Below the pieces are notes generated by a model, which saw only the letters and a program-made list of their open reading frames with translations, did not search any database and had not been told where the DNA came from. A DNA stretch of 64,000 bases from an uncultured Clostridia bacterium. GTDB taxonomy: Bacteria; Bacillota; Clostridia; Christensenellales; UBA1242. Shown here one piece after another: positions 53,682-64,000 of the stretch. Both the position numbers and the translations under genes were made by a program. The DNA is taken from positions 271,843-335,842 of the forward strand of contig CAKVFI010000002.1 in the NCBI GenBank assembly GCA_934746715.1, in the 5' to 3' direction. Every line of letters begins with the position of its first letter. Within the stretch, counting starts at the first letter, position 1.

Positions 53682-53799
53682 ATAAAATATAATTATTATT
53701 AAACTGAAAAATTTTTAAAAAGTTAAAAAAGCATTGCCAAATTGTTTACACTTGTCAAATTTTTTGATATAATGCAATTATTAGGTTAGGGAGAAAATT

Positions 53800-53988
53800 A
53801 TGTTTTTTGTTTGGTCTTGGTGGTTTTTGGTTGTGGCATTGTTTGTTGCAGGAATTGTTGCGTGTGCCGTTTTGCTTGTTAAAATGAACAAAAAAGACGT
53901 TCAATTGATTGAGGAATTTCAACAAGCCAATGCTGCTGAAACAGTTGAACCATCAGTTGAAGAAAAAGAAGTTAAATCAAACTCTTAG
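53800..53988 (+). CDS. Small single-span membrane protein, paralogous to the start of the H1-like protein
   Basis: A 62-residue protein after TTAGGGAGA. One helix (WSWWFLVVALFVAGIVACAV) is followed by KMNKKDVQLIEEFQQ and an acidic tail (PSVEEKEVK). The Trp-rich helix, the K-K/D-K segment and the [IL]-E/K-EFQ/DFQ step match the first 45 residues of the gene at 52815, suggesting duplication without the basic tail. The promoter TTTACA-N17-TATAAT is near 53745-53773. The function is unknown. Confidence 0.55.
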   Translation: MFFVWSWWFLVVALFVAGIVACAVLLVKMNKKDVQLIEEFQQANAAETVEPSVEEKEVKSNS

Positions 53989-54027
53989 TTTTAATTTTTG
54001 TTTTAGTTAATTTGAAAATCAGGTTTG

Positions 54028-54058
54028 AAAAAACTCAACGATTTGGTTGAGTTTTTTT
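54028..54058 (+). terminator. Terminator overlapping the rsmD promoter
   Basis: AAAACTCAAC and GTTGAGTTTT pair around GATTTG. The descending arm contains TTGAGT (54047-54052), which is also the -35 element of rsmD. Confidence 0.75.
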
Positions 54059-54075
54059 GTTTTTTGATTTATGAT
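54047..54075 (+). promoter_or_regulatory. Promoter of rsmD, predicted leaderless
   Basis: TTGAGT (54047-54052), a 17-nt spacer and TATGAT (54070-54075), exactly 6 nt before the ATG at 54082. Confidence 0.6.
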
Positions 54076-54081
54076 ATTGAC

Positions 54082-54621
54082 ATGAGAATAATTTCTGGCA
54101 AATATCGTGGCAAAAAGTTGCAAGAATTTGATTTGCAAACAACAAAGCCAACTTTGGATAGGGTTAAAGAAAGCATTTTTAACTTGATTCAATTTGATGT
54201 GGCAAATGCATTGGTTTGTGACCTTTTTGCTGGCACTGGGGCATTGGGTATTGAGTGTGTTTCCCGCGGGGCAAAGTTTGTTTGGCTGGTGGACAACAAT
54301 CCAAAAGCAATCAAAATTATACAGTCTAATTTAAAAAATATTCAAGGTGATTTTAAAGTTGTTAATGCAGACTATTTGTCATTTTTAAATTCATCAAAAA
54401 CAAGATTTGATTTGTTTTTGCTTGACCCACCTTACAAAACAGACTTGGGTGTTAAAGCAATCGAAAACATTGTTAAAAACGATAGATTGAGCGATGATGG
54501 TATAATAATTTTTGAAACAAGCAAAGAACTTGATTTTGATTTTAACTATCCACAATTTGAAATTGACAAACGCACTTATGGCACAGTTGCAGTTTACAAA
54601 TTTGTTAAAAAAAATAATTAA
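54082..54621 (+). CDS. rsmD: 16S rRNA (guanine966-N2)-methyltransferase
   Basis: A 179-residue RsmD of normal size. It starts MRIISGKYRGKKL, has KPTLDRVKESIFNLI, the SAM-binding DLFAGTGALGIECVSRGA and the catalytic LLDPPYKTDLG (DPPY), ending KRTYGTVAVYKF. It methylates G966 of 16S rRNA in the small subunit. An upstream in-frame ATG lies inside the preceding terminator and is rejected. There is no ribosome binding site. The Ogg-type gene starts 12 nt after its stop, so the two are probably co-transcribed. Confidence 0.93.
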   Translation: MRIISGKYRGKKLQEFDLQTTKPTLDRVKESIFNLIQFDVANALVCDLFAGTGALGIECVSRGAKFVWLVDNNPKAIKIIQSNLKNIQGDFKVVNADYLSFLNSSKTRFDLFLLDPPYKTDLGVKAIENIVKNDRLSDDGIIIFETSKELDFDFNYPQFEIDKRTYGTVAVYKFVKKNN

Positions 54622-54632
54622 ACGGATTAAAA

Positions 54633-55466
54633 ATGAAAGTAACAAAAGCAAAAAACAAAATTTTTGTTGAAAATCCACAAGATTTTGATGTTGTTCAAAC
54701 GCTAAATTGTGGGCAAATTTTTCGCTATATCATTGATGGCAACACTGCAAAAGTTTTTTCTCAAAACAAAAAGGCAGACATCTGTTTTGATTCTAACAAA
54801 ATTGAAATTACAACCGAAGATGTTGACTACTTTTTTAATTTTTTTGATTTATCAACTGACTATGGTGCAATAAAAAATGAACTGTTCAAAGATCCGTTGG
54901 TTGCACCAGCAGTTAAATTTGCGCCCGGCATTAGGATTATCAACAACGATGCATATGAAATGTTGATTAGTTTTATAATCAGCGCAAACAACAATATTGG
55001 CAGAATAAAAAAATCAATTGAATTTTTGTGTGCTCACTTTGGTGAGCGTTGTGGCGATTATTACGCTTTTCCAACTTTGAGTGAACTAAAAAAAGCAACA
55101 GTGCAAGACTTTGTTGCAGCGGGTTTGGGCTATCGTGCGGAATATATGTTTGACACTGTGCAAAAATTGACAAGCCAAGATATTGAAAATTTAAAATCAG
55201 CAGATAACCAAACAAAATTTGAAATGTTAACTTCGTTTAAAGGCATTGGGGAAAAGGTTGCAAATTGCATTATGCTGTTTGGCCTTGGTGTTAAAGATGT
55301 TTTTCCGGTTGATGTTTGGATAAACAAGGTTTACAATCATATATTTGGTGTTAATGTGTCTGACCGCAAAAAGATAACAAAAGAGTTGACAGCAAGATAT
55401 GGCAAACTATCGGGATATGCACAACAATATTTTTATTACTACTATCGCGAAAATAAAATAGATTAA
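54633..55466 (+). CDS. 8-oxoguanine DNA glycosylase/AP lyase (Ogg1-type)
   Basis: A 277-residue HhH-GPD glycosylase. The N-terminal domain has FDVVQTLNCGQIFRYI and ends with DPLVAPAVKFAPGIRI, both typical of the OGG N-domain. The catalytic region has SFIISANNNIGRIKKSIEFL, the helix-hairpin-helix SFKGIGEKVANCIMLFGLG with the nucleophilic Lys, and the FPVDVWI Asp. It excises oxidised guanine from DNA, which fits an anaerobe with rubrerythrin. It follows rsmD with a weak ribosome binding site and likely shares its transcript. Confidence 0.85.
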   Translation: MKVTKAKNKIFVENPQDFDVVQTLNCGQIFRYIIDGNTAKVFSQNKKADICFDSNKIEITTEDVDYFFNFFDLSTDYGAIKNELFKDPLVAPAVKFAPGIRIINNDAYEMLISFIISANNNIGRIKKSIEFLCAHFGERCGDYYAFPTLSELKKATVQDFVAAGLGYRAEYMFDTVQKLTSQDIENLKSADNQTKFEMLTSFKGIGEKVANCIMLFGLGVKDVFPVDVWINKVYNHIFGVNVSDRKKITKELTARYGKLSGYAQQYFYYYYRENKID

Positions 55467-55521
55467 AGTTTTGACATGCTGGTTTAATTTGTGTTAAAAT
55501 AAATTTACAAAGGAGAAATGT

Positions 55522-55890
55522 ATGTTTTGTTCAAATTGTGGGGAAGAAAATAGAAATGACAGAAAATTTTGCGCTAATTGTGGCAATCCGCTTAAGGACT
55601 ACACAAAGCCAACCCCAAAAGAAGATTTGCTTATGCCACAAGATGTGATTGAAGCAAACAAAAAACAGGCAAAAACAAAAAAGACTTTGATTGTTTGCAG
55701 GGTTTTGAGTTTTGTGATGTTGATTTTGGCATGTGCTTGCGTAATCTTTTCAAATTTTGTTTTTAAAGATAACAAAACATTGCAAGTTGTGCTTTCGTCT
55801 GTTGCAATTGGATTGACTGTTTTGTTTTTGATTTTAGCATCAATCAATGCAAAAATTGCAAAAAAAATCAAACAGGCAGAAAAAGAGTAG
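55522..55890 (+). CDS. Zinc-ribbon membrane protein
   Basis: A 122-residue protein after AAAGGAGA. It opens with a double CxxC zinc ribbon (MFCSNCGEENRNDRKFCANC). A linker follows, then two hydrophobic helices (about 57-78 and 86-107) and a short basic tail. Such zinc-ribbon/two-helix proteins are common in Clostridia; the function is unknown. The promoter TTGACA with TAAAAT 18 nt downstream begins near 55473, and a terminator follows at 55893-55933. Confidence 0.7.
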   Translation: MFCSNCGEENRNDRKFCANCGNPLKDYTKPTPKEDLLMPQDVIEANKKQAKTKKTLIVCRVLSFVMLILACACVIFSNFVFKDNKTLQVVLSSVAIGLTVLFLILASINAKIAKKIKQAEKE

Positions 55891-55892
55891 TG

Positions 55893-55933
55893 TTAAAACA
55901 ACCAATTTGGGCAATCTCAATGTTGGTTGTTTT
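55893..55933 (+). terminator. Intrinsic terminator after the zinc-ribbon gene
   Basis: AAAACAACCAA and TTGGTTGTTTT pair around a 17-nt loop, followed by T residues. Confidence 0.75.
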
Positions 55934-56034
55934 TTGTTGTAATTTGTTTGTTTTTTGCCTTGTTAATCTGCAAAAATTGGGGAAATGTGCTTGCATGGGC
56001 GGAGATTATTTTGCCTTAAATTTAAAAATGGGTA

Positions 56035-56063
56035 TTGACGGGCTTGGTTTTTTGGTATATAAT
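56035..56063 (+). promoter_or_regulatory. Promoter of the nfeD-floA operon
   Basis: TTGACG (56035-56040), a 17-nt spacer and TATAAT (56058-56063), with GGGTA directly before the -35. Confidence 0.7.
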
Positions 56064-56090
56064 TCGGGCATAAAGTTTTGAGGGAGAAAT

Positions 56091-56606
56091 ATGGAATTTG
56101 TTGAAATTTTTACTCAAATGAGTTGGATTGTGGCAGCATTGCTGTTTTTGGGGCTTGTTTTTATTGTTGTTGAAGTGTTTTTGCCAGGATTTGGATTTTT
56201 TGGCATAACTGGTGCTTTGGCAATTGTTGCAGGCGTGGTTTTGCGTATATGTCAAGGCTTAAATTTGTTGCAATCTGTTGTGCTGATTTTGATGGTTTTG
56301 GCTTTCTTTATTGTATGCTTAATCTTTATGATTTTCAGTGCACAATATGGCATTTTGGGCAGAACAGGCTTGTTTGAAAATGACAACACATTTTCAAATC
56401 GTGGCAGAAAGGAACTTAAAGAGTTGAAAAAACTTGTTGGAAAATCTGGCAGAGCAGTTGGGGTTCTTAACCTTGGCGGCAGAGTTAAAATTAATGGCAG
56501 ATTTTATGAAGCAGTTTCAGTAAAATCTTTTATTGAAAACAATCAACACATCAAAGTTGTTGGAGTAAAAGATAACACACTTTTGGTTCGCAAATGGTTT
56601 GAATAA
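56091..56606 (+). CDS. NfeD-family membrane protein
   Basis: A 171-residue short NfeD (class 1b, without the ClpP-like protease domain), after GAGGGAGA. Three to four hydrophobic helices contain LVFIVVEVFLPGFGFFGITG, a family signature. The C-terminal ~60 residues form an OB-fold (VGKSGRAVGVLNLGGRVKIN, then VVGVKDNTLLVRKW). NfeD proteins are encoded with flotillins and interact with them in membrane microdomains, as here: floA starts 22 nt downstream. Confidence 0.88.
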   Translation: MEFVEIFTQMSWIVAALLFLGLVFIVVEVFLPGFGFFGITGALAIVAGVVLRICQGLNLLQSVVLILMVLAFFIVCLIFMIFSAQYGILGRTGLFENDNTFSNRGRKELKELKKLVGKSGRAVGVLNLGGRVKINGRFYEAVSVKSFIENNQHIKVVGVKDNTLLVRKWFE

Positions 56607-56627
56607 TAGGTGTAAAAGGAGAAAATT

Positions 56628-57668
56628 ATGAATAATTCAATGTTACTTTCAATGCCAGCATGGGCAATTTGGTTAATTGTTTTGATTGTTTTGGCTGCAT
56701 TTATTGTTGGCATTTTTGTGCTTGTGCCTGTTCGTATTTGGTTTAGGGCATTGGCAAGTGGTGCACATGTTAGCATGACTCGTTTAATTGGCATGAAACT
56801 GCGCAAAGTGGATTTTAAAAAAGTTGTTGATATTTACATTGTTGCTCAAAAAGCAGGTTTAAACATCAATATTGCAGAATTGGAAACTCACCTTATGGCA
56901 GGTGGACATATTGAAAATGTTGTGGATGCTTTAATTGCGGCAAACAGTGCAAAAATAGACTTAACACTTGACCAAGCAAAAGCAATTGACTTGGCTGGAC
57001 GTGATGTTGTGGAAGCGGTTAAAACAAGCATCACCCCAAAAGTTATTCGCACACCTTGGATTGAAGCAATGGCAAGAAATGGCATTCAAGTTAAGGCTTT
57101 GGCACAAGTTACTGTGCGTGCAAGGTTGGATCGTCAAATTGGTACAGCAGATGTTGAAACAATTTTGGCGCGCGTTGGCGAAGGGATTGTTAGTACTATC
57201 GGCAAAGCAGAAACACATCGTGAAATTTTGGCAGACCCATCAATCATCTCAAAGGCAATTTTGGCAGACAATCTTGACAGGCAAACTGCTTATGAAATCC
57301 TTTCAATTGATATTGCCGATGTAGATATCGGTTCAAACATGGGCGCAAAATTGAAAATAGAAGAAGCAGAAGCAAAAAAGAAAATCAGCCAAGCGGCGGC
57401 AGAAGAACGCAAAGCACAAGCAATTGCACATGAACAAGAAATGAAAGCAAAAACTCAAGAAATGAAAGCAGTTGTTTTGGCAGCTGAAAGTGAAGTGCAC
57501 AAAGCAATGGCAGCAGCACTTAAATCTGGCAAAGTTGGCGTTTTGGACTACTATAAACTTCAAAATTTGGAAGCAGACACAGATATGCGCAAATCAATCA
57601 GTGGCAAGGCAGACAAGGATAAAGACAAACCACCAATGGGTAGGCCGGGCAATCCATTTGAAGGCTAA
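56628..57668 (+). CDS. floA: Flotillin-like protein FloA
   Basis: A 346-residue FloA of normal length, starting after AAAAGGAGA. An N-terminal membrane helix (about 11-33) is followed by FVLVPVRIWFRALASGAHVS, the conserved VTVRARLDRQIGTADVETIL, EGIVSTIGKAETHREIL, and a C-terminal Ala/Glu/Lys-rich coiled coil (KKKISQAAAEERKAQA). It organises membrane microdomains and fluidity. It is the middle gene of the nfeD-floA operon, with a charged membrane protein downstream. Confidence 0.95.
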   Translation: MNNSMLLSMPAWAIWLIVLIVLAAFIVGIFVLVPVRIWFRALASGAHVSMTRLIGMKLRKVDFKKVVDIYIVAQKAGLNINIAELETHLMAGGHIENVVDALIAANSAKIDLTLDQAKAIDLAGRDVVEAVKTSITPKVIRTPWIEAMARNGIQVKALAQVTVRARLDRQIGTADVETILARVGEGIVSTIGKAETHREILADPSIISKAILADNLDRQTAYEILSIDIADVDIGSNMGAKLKIEEAEAKKKISQAAAEERKAQAIAHEQEMKAKTQEMKAVVLAAESEVHKAMAAALKSGKVGVLDYYKLQNLEADTDMRKSISGKADKDKDKPPMGRPGNPFEG

Positions 57669-57682
57669 CAGTGTGATTTAAA

Positions 57683-58126
57683 ATGAGTTGGGTGGAAATT
57701 TGTTTAATTGTTTGTGCGGTTTTAGTGCCGGTTGATGCATTGTTTATGGTTCTGCCAAAAATCAAAGGCAAAAAAGCAAAAGCTGAACAGCCAAAGCAAG
57801 AAAAAGTGGCTGAAAAGGTTGAACCAAAACCAAAAGAGCAAACAAAGGAAGAAAAACCAAAAGAAGGTAAAATTAATCAACCAATTTTTGAATCATCTCA
57901 ATATTCAGCTGACGATTTTAAAGATTATTTAAAGGAAAGAAACAAAAATATAGAAACTCCAAAACTAAAACAACAACCAAAAGATTTTAAAGATATGTCA
58001 TTAGGTTTGGACGAATATATGAAATTAAAACAAATGCCAAAACAAGATATTCTTGACGAAATCAACAAAATGAGCCCCGAAATGCAAGCGATTGTGTTTG
58101 CGGGCTTGCTTGACAAAAAGTTTTAA
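57683..58126 (+). CDS. Single-span membrane protein with charged tail, third gene of the floA operon
   Basis: A 147-residue protein with an N-terminal helix (VEICLIVCAVLVPVDALFMV), a Lys/Glu/Pro-rich linker (about 28-65), and a small helical C-terminal domain (LGLDEYMKLKQMPKQDIL, then MSPEMQAIVFAGLLDKKF). It begins 14 nt after floA with no good ribosome binding site, so translation is probably coupled. The architecture resembles the two membrane proteins at 52815 and 53800. A FloA-associated role is inferred from the operon only. Confidence 0.6.
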   Translation: MSWVEICLIVCAVLVPVDALFMVLPKIKGKKAKAEQPKQEKVAEKVEPKPKEQTKEEKPKEGKINQPIFESSQYSADDFKDYLKERNKNIETPKLKQQPKDFKDMSLGLDEYMKLKQMPKQDILDEINKMSPEMQAIVFAGLLDKKF

Positions 58127-58145
58127 GTTAATATTGACCTACGAT

Positions 58146-58207
58146 TTTAATACTGACAAAAAAGGAACAGCGCGTTAAATTGCGTTGTCCCTTTTTATTA
58201 GTATTTT
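58146..58207 (+). terminator. Terminator of the nfeD-floA operon
   Basis: AAAAAGG plus ACAGCGC pairs with GCGTTGT plus CCTTTTT, and outer AATACT/AGTATT arms extend it. It is strong and may act in both directions. Confidence 0.75.
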
Positions 58208-58253
58208 AAAGGTTTTTAGATGTTGGATAAATTTACATGTTGATTGCAAATTA

Positions 58254-59933
58254 TTACAACTCCAATGTTTCTTCTGTATTTTGGGTGGTTGAATTGTTTG
58301 ATTGTGATTGAGATATTGTGTTGTTTTGTTGAAGTATATGTGTTTTTACAATTGTTAATAATTCACTTTTAATTTTTTGCAAATTATCAATAGATATTGT
58401 AAATTTAAAATCTGGAGTTTTGTCTGTATTTGAGATGTAATCATAAATAAACAATTCATTATTCAAATTGTTTAAATATAAAATATGGCTAAAACTGTCT
58501 CTTAAATGTTTAAGCACTGAATTTATATCATTTTTATATTTTGGTTGTGCTTGAATCTTTGTCATTTCTGTTTTGTTAAAGCAATCAATAATTTTTTGAA
58601 GAGATTGAGAGCTTTCACATTTGCTTGCCAATGAATTGTCTTCAATTATTTGCAACAAAATCATAGTTTCTGTGATTAAACATTCTGAATAGCTGCTAAA
58701 TGTTTGCATTAAAAATGAAATTATTTGAGAAAATGTGTCAATAATGTCGCCATTGAAATTTAATAATTTTTGATTTGCAATTGCAAATGAAGAGTTAATG
58801 GCTGTTGAAGTCATGGCTGCTGCACTTGTTTGGCAATGATGACAAAAGAAATCATCTAATTGTGTCAAATTTGAAAGTTGATTTGTTGCAATAAAATCTC
58901 TTAATGGATTTTCAATCATCTTAAAATATTCTTCTCCAAACCATTTTCTGGAATTAATGTAGTCATTAACAAAAATTAATTTTTGCTTATCGTCAAAATT
59001 TAATTTTTGTTTAGCTTGATTTTTGTTGTCCATCAAATAGTAATCATTTATTGTCAAAAGGTAGTTTGCAACATATTCATCTGTTGCGTTTTGAGGCAAA
59101 ACAACTGTTTTTGGCGCTGCTTTGTTGGCGTTGTTGGTTTCAATTGAAAGCTGCACTTCGTTGTTTGTTATTAACCTGTTTTGTGATATCACTAGGGAAA
59201 TTAAATTTTTTAGTTGCTTGTGATTTACTTCCAAATTAAAAATTTTAGGGCTTGGGCGAGCAACAACATTCCCGTTGGCGTCAAGCATGCGGCTGCTTTC
59301 GTATTTAAACTTCAATGTTTCTATGCTTGTTTCCGAGTTGACAGTGTTGTAAAGCAAATTTAAAGTAAAATCAAGATTTGATGATTTTTGAAAACTTGAA
59401 AACTTGTTTTTGCCAAGCATTAAATCAAAATTGTATTCAGTGTAATTGTTTGACTCATTTCGTTTTGAAAAGGAGATTGGGTTTTTGTTTGACCCTGTCC
59501 AAACTTTGTCAAGTTTTTTCATGTCCAACAAACTGTCGTAATTGCCATGAGCCAAAGCATTGCCAATTTGGCGCAAAAATCTGCCATCATCAACAAAATT
59601 AAGTTCAGGATATTGCGACAAAATTTCATTTTTAATTTTAAGATATGTGCTATTAGTGCCTAATAGTGCAAAATCAATATTGTTAAAATTTTCTCTAACA
59701 ATTGTCAAAAACAACCTTCTGTCATTTGCATTGTTTAAAACTTTCAGCATTTTCATTCTTTCAACACAGTCGTCCATAGTTTTTAATTTGGAAAGTTGAA
59801 AATCCTCAACAATATCAAGCATTTGTTGTTCATCAAATGGTGGAGTGGCAGATTTTAAGGCAATTTGTTTTTCTTTTTCCCATTCAACGGCCTTGTCCAG
59901 ATATTCCAAAAATTCAATTTCGTTTGTTGTCAT
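58254..59933 (-). CDS. Hypothetical protein with two HEPN-like motifs
   Basis: A 559-residue soluble, mostly helical protein after AAAAGGAAAA. Near residues 121-131 it reads RQIGNALAHGNY, which resembles the HEPN motif RNxxAHG although the position before Asn is Gly. Near 478-483 it reads LKHLRDSFSHILYL, a canonical R-x4-H HEPN motif. Between them are a beta-rich stretch (NFDLMLGKNKFSSF) and a CHHC near 370. Tandem HEPN proteins are usually RNases of defence or toxin systems, but no partner gene (MNT, effector, nuclease) is adjacent. The family is not otherwise recognised. Confidence 0.5.
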   Translation of the reverse strand: MTTNEIEFLEYLDKAVEWEKEKQIALKSATPPFDEQQMLDIVEDFQLSKLKTMDDCVERMKMLKVLNNANDRRLFLTIVRENFNNIDFALLGTNSTYLKIKNEILSQYPELNFVDDGRFLRQIGNALAHGNYDSLLDMKKLDKVWTGSNKNPISFSKRNESNNYTEYNFDLMLGKNKFSSFQKSSNLDFTLNLLYNTVNSETSIETLKFKYESSRMLDANGNVVARPSPKIFNLEVNHKQLKNLISLVISQNRLITNNEVQLSIETNNANKAAPKTVVLPQNATDEYVANYLLTINDYYLMDNKNQAKQKLNFDDKQKLIFVNDYINSRKWFGEEYFKMIENPLRDFIATNQLSNLTQLDDFFCHHCQTSAAAMTSTAINSSFAIANQKLLNFNGDIIDTFSQIISFLMQTFSSYSECLITETMILLQIIEDNSLASKCESSQSLQKIIDCFNKTEMTKIQAQPKYKNDINSVLKHLRDSFSHILYLNNLNNELFIYDYISNTDKTPDFKFTISIDNLQKIKSELLTIVKTHILQQNNTISQSQSNNSTTQNTEETLEL

Positions 59934-60023
59934 ACTTTTCCTTTTTGCTTATTATAAAATGTTTTATGCTGTTAGTCAATATTGGTAACAATTGTTTTAT
60001 TATGTTTGATGAAAATAATTAAA

Positions 60024-60767
60024 TTATTTAATTCTAAAATCAACCAATTTTTCTTTGTCGGTGGCGGAAATTTGAAAGCTATCTCTGCATTTGCTTATAG
60101 CTTTGTTTTGAGTGAACTTGTCCAAACATTTTTGCTTTAAAAGGGCATAGGTTTTGTTTTTAAACTTCATAAAAGCAAAACTAACAAGCCAAGCAACAGC
60201 CATTTTTACGTAATAACCTTGATGTTTAACTTGTTTGCAGACTGCCAAAATATCGTCGATATAATCTTCTTCCAAAAAATTTGTCATCAAGCAAACAATG
60301 CCAACGCGTGCAACAAATTCGCGCTCATCAAAGCACATAAGTTTGTAATTTTCAAAGTATTTTGATTTGTTTTGGCTTTTCTTTAACGCTTTTAATGAAG
60401 AAACAACAGTGTCGCATGATGACCAATTGTCAATTTTGGTTGCCCAATTTGCCAAAAGTTGGGTCTGCAAGTTTAAATCTTTAATTTGAGCAATAACCAA
60501 ACCTTCAATTGTAACTTCTTCGTATGAATTTGTTTTAACAACTGTTAAAAAGTTCATATAGTTTCCTTTGAAAATATTTTTTGCCACCAATCTTATATTT
60601 GCCATAGAAAGAGCATAAACCGGAAGTTGCGTGTTTAAAATTTTTACATGTCGCGCATGATCTTCAACAGATTCTGTTTTGCTTAAACTTTTAAGCAAGT
60701 TTAAAAAAATTGAGTAAGACTTTTTATCATTCCAATCAATAGTGTTTAAAATTTCAACATTGTTCAT
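60024..60767 (-). CDS. DNA alkylation repair (AlkD-like HEAT-repeat) protein
   Basis: A 247-residue all-helical protein of AlkD size and pattern. It has a NWATKIDNWSSCDTVVSSLK segment (W-D-x-C-D in AlkD), EREFVARVGIVCLMTNFL, GYYVKMAVAWLVSFAF and the C-terminal NKAISKCRDSFQIS. AlkD-type glycosylases remove bulky alkylated bases such as 7-methylguanine without base flipping. No clear Shine-Dalgarno site is present. It is the last protein gene before the rRNA locus. Confidence 0.82.
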   Translation of the reverse strand: MNNVEILNTIDWNDKKSYSIFLNLLKSLSKTESVEDHARHVKILNTQLPVYALSMANIRLVAKNIFKGNYMNFLTVVKTNSYEEVTIEGLVIAQIKDLNLQTQLLANWATKIDNWSSCDTVVSSLKALKKSQNKSKYFENYKLMCFDEREFVARVGIVCLMTNFLEEDYIDDILAVCKQVKHQGYYVKMAVAWLVSFAFMKFKNKTYALLKQKCLDKFTQNKAISKCRDSFQISATDKEKLVDFRIK

Positions 60768-60848
60768 ATGTTCATCTTATCATATAGCAAAAAAATCTCC
60801 AAATATTTACTTAAATTGATGAAAAAGACTTGTTTTATCATAATATAA

Positions 60849-60876
60849 ACGCATATATGTATGCGCGCGCACGCGT
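60849..60876. other. 28-bp perfect alternating purine-pyrimidine tract
   Basis: Every step from 60849 to 60876 alternates purine and pyrimidine, including TATGCGCGCGCACGCGT. In such an AT-rich region this stands out and is a good Z-DNA candidate, between the AlkD-like gene and the rRNA promoters. No protein or RNA gene was seen in 60768-60950. Confidence 0.5.
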
Positions 60877-60950
60877 TGAGCTGAAAATCTGGCATAAAAT
60901 ATGGTTGTTAAAAAAAATTTTAAAATTTTAAAAAACTTTGTTAAAAACGC

Positions 60951-60979
60951 TTGCTTTTTGTTTTTTGATATGGTATTAT
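60951..60979 (+). promoter_or_regulatory. Upstream promoter of the 23S rRNA unit
   Basis: TTGCTT (60951-60956), a 17-nt spacer and TATTAT (60974-60979), about 380 nt before the 23S 5' end. Confidence 0.5.
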
Positions 60980-61119
60980 GCCTATCGACTCAACCAATGA
61001 AATTGATTAAAAAATTAGTTTTAGGTTTGGGTTTACAACACATTTTAAGCGAAATTTGACACAGTTTGACAAATTTTGAAAAAAATTTAAAAATTTTATA
61101 AAAAGTTTTGAAAAAACTG

Positions 61120-61148
61120 TTGACAAAACAATTTTAGTGTGTTAGTAT
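61120..61148 (+). promoter_or_regulatory. Proximal promoter of the 23S rRNA unit
   Basis: TTGACA (61120-61125), a 17-nt spacer and TAGTAT (61143-61148), leaving a leader of about 205 nt. The leader contains spacer-like sequence (GAACATTAATCAAAGGAAC near 61333) just before the mature 5' end. Confidence 0.55.
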
Positions 61149-61359
61149 ACAATCGCGTCAAATGTAAGGGACGGTTTAAGTAACTTGCAATTGAAGCCTA
61201 TAACATATTGCTTTAGCAGTCAATGTTGTAGTATGAGAACAATGACAACTGCATATTTTTGAAAAATACAAATACGAGAAGTAATTGCATCAATGTAATT
61301 TATTTCAATTTCAAATTTGTAATTTTGCCAAAGAACATTAATCAAAGGAACAAAAAGAC

Positions 61360-64000
<2,641 letters not shown>

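Overview
This window looks like a chromosome segment of an AT-rich, spore-forming member of the Bacillota (Clostridia-like, probably an uncultured gut lineage). The evidence is spmA/spmB, spoIVA and a Spo0A-type DNA-binding protein, EndoA-type MazF, rubrerythrin, FloA/NfeD, a SAM-I riboswitch, Shine-Dalgarno sites of the GGAGG type and many short U-tailed intrinsic terminators. The exact clade is an inference; no 16S rRNA is in the window.

Layout. 1-7.0 kb: the start of a secreted-type protein, a receiverless Spo0A-like regulator, spmAB, a metal transporter, a MazF module, a tandem-HTH repressor, a Rho paralogue with a dead P-loop, a coiled-coil protein and a decayed ABC-F fragment. 7.1-17.7 kb: dtd, a PMT-type glycosyltransferase, glnS, tRNA-Leu, polA, an MFS transporter, and a SAM-I riboswitch in front of an unusual metK with a ~90-residue N-terminal extension. 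18-24.3 kb: a giant surface subtilase with 19 MBG-like repeats. 24.3-27.2 kb: small membrane proteins between copies of a tRNA-Ser 3' end. 27.4-49.6 kb: mostly housekeeping genes (gap, rarA, rubrerythrin, cmk-eno, recX, acpS, ileS, ung, glmM, lgt, spoIVA) plus a GH5 enzyme. 49.7-58.2 kb: an ABC-2 exporter operon with a short leader ORF, membrane-anchored Lys/Ala-rich proteins, rsmD, an Ogg-type glycosylase, and nfeD-floA. 58.2-61 kb: a HEPN-like protein and an AlkD-like repair protein. 61.4-64 kb: a 23S rRNA gene cut by the window end, with no 16S rRNA in front of it.

The most interesting content is regulatory. (1) ileS is preceded by what reads as a complete ribosome-mediated attenuator: a 22-codon leader ORF with 8 Ile codons, then mutually exclusive 1:2, 2:3 and 3:4 helices ending in an intrinsic terminator. 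(2) At least seven genes (polA, rarA, recX, ung, glmM, lgt, rsmD) have a sigma-A type promoter whose -10 hexamer ends exactly 6 nt before the ATG and lack a ribosome binding site, which predicts leaderless mRNAs. (3) The receiverless Spo0A-like gene and the dead Rho paralogue share a GTAC-centred operator placed 7-8 nt upstream of the -35 element. (4) An ABC exporter operon carries a second short leader ORF followed by a terminator. All assignments come from reading the sequence; no database search was run.
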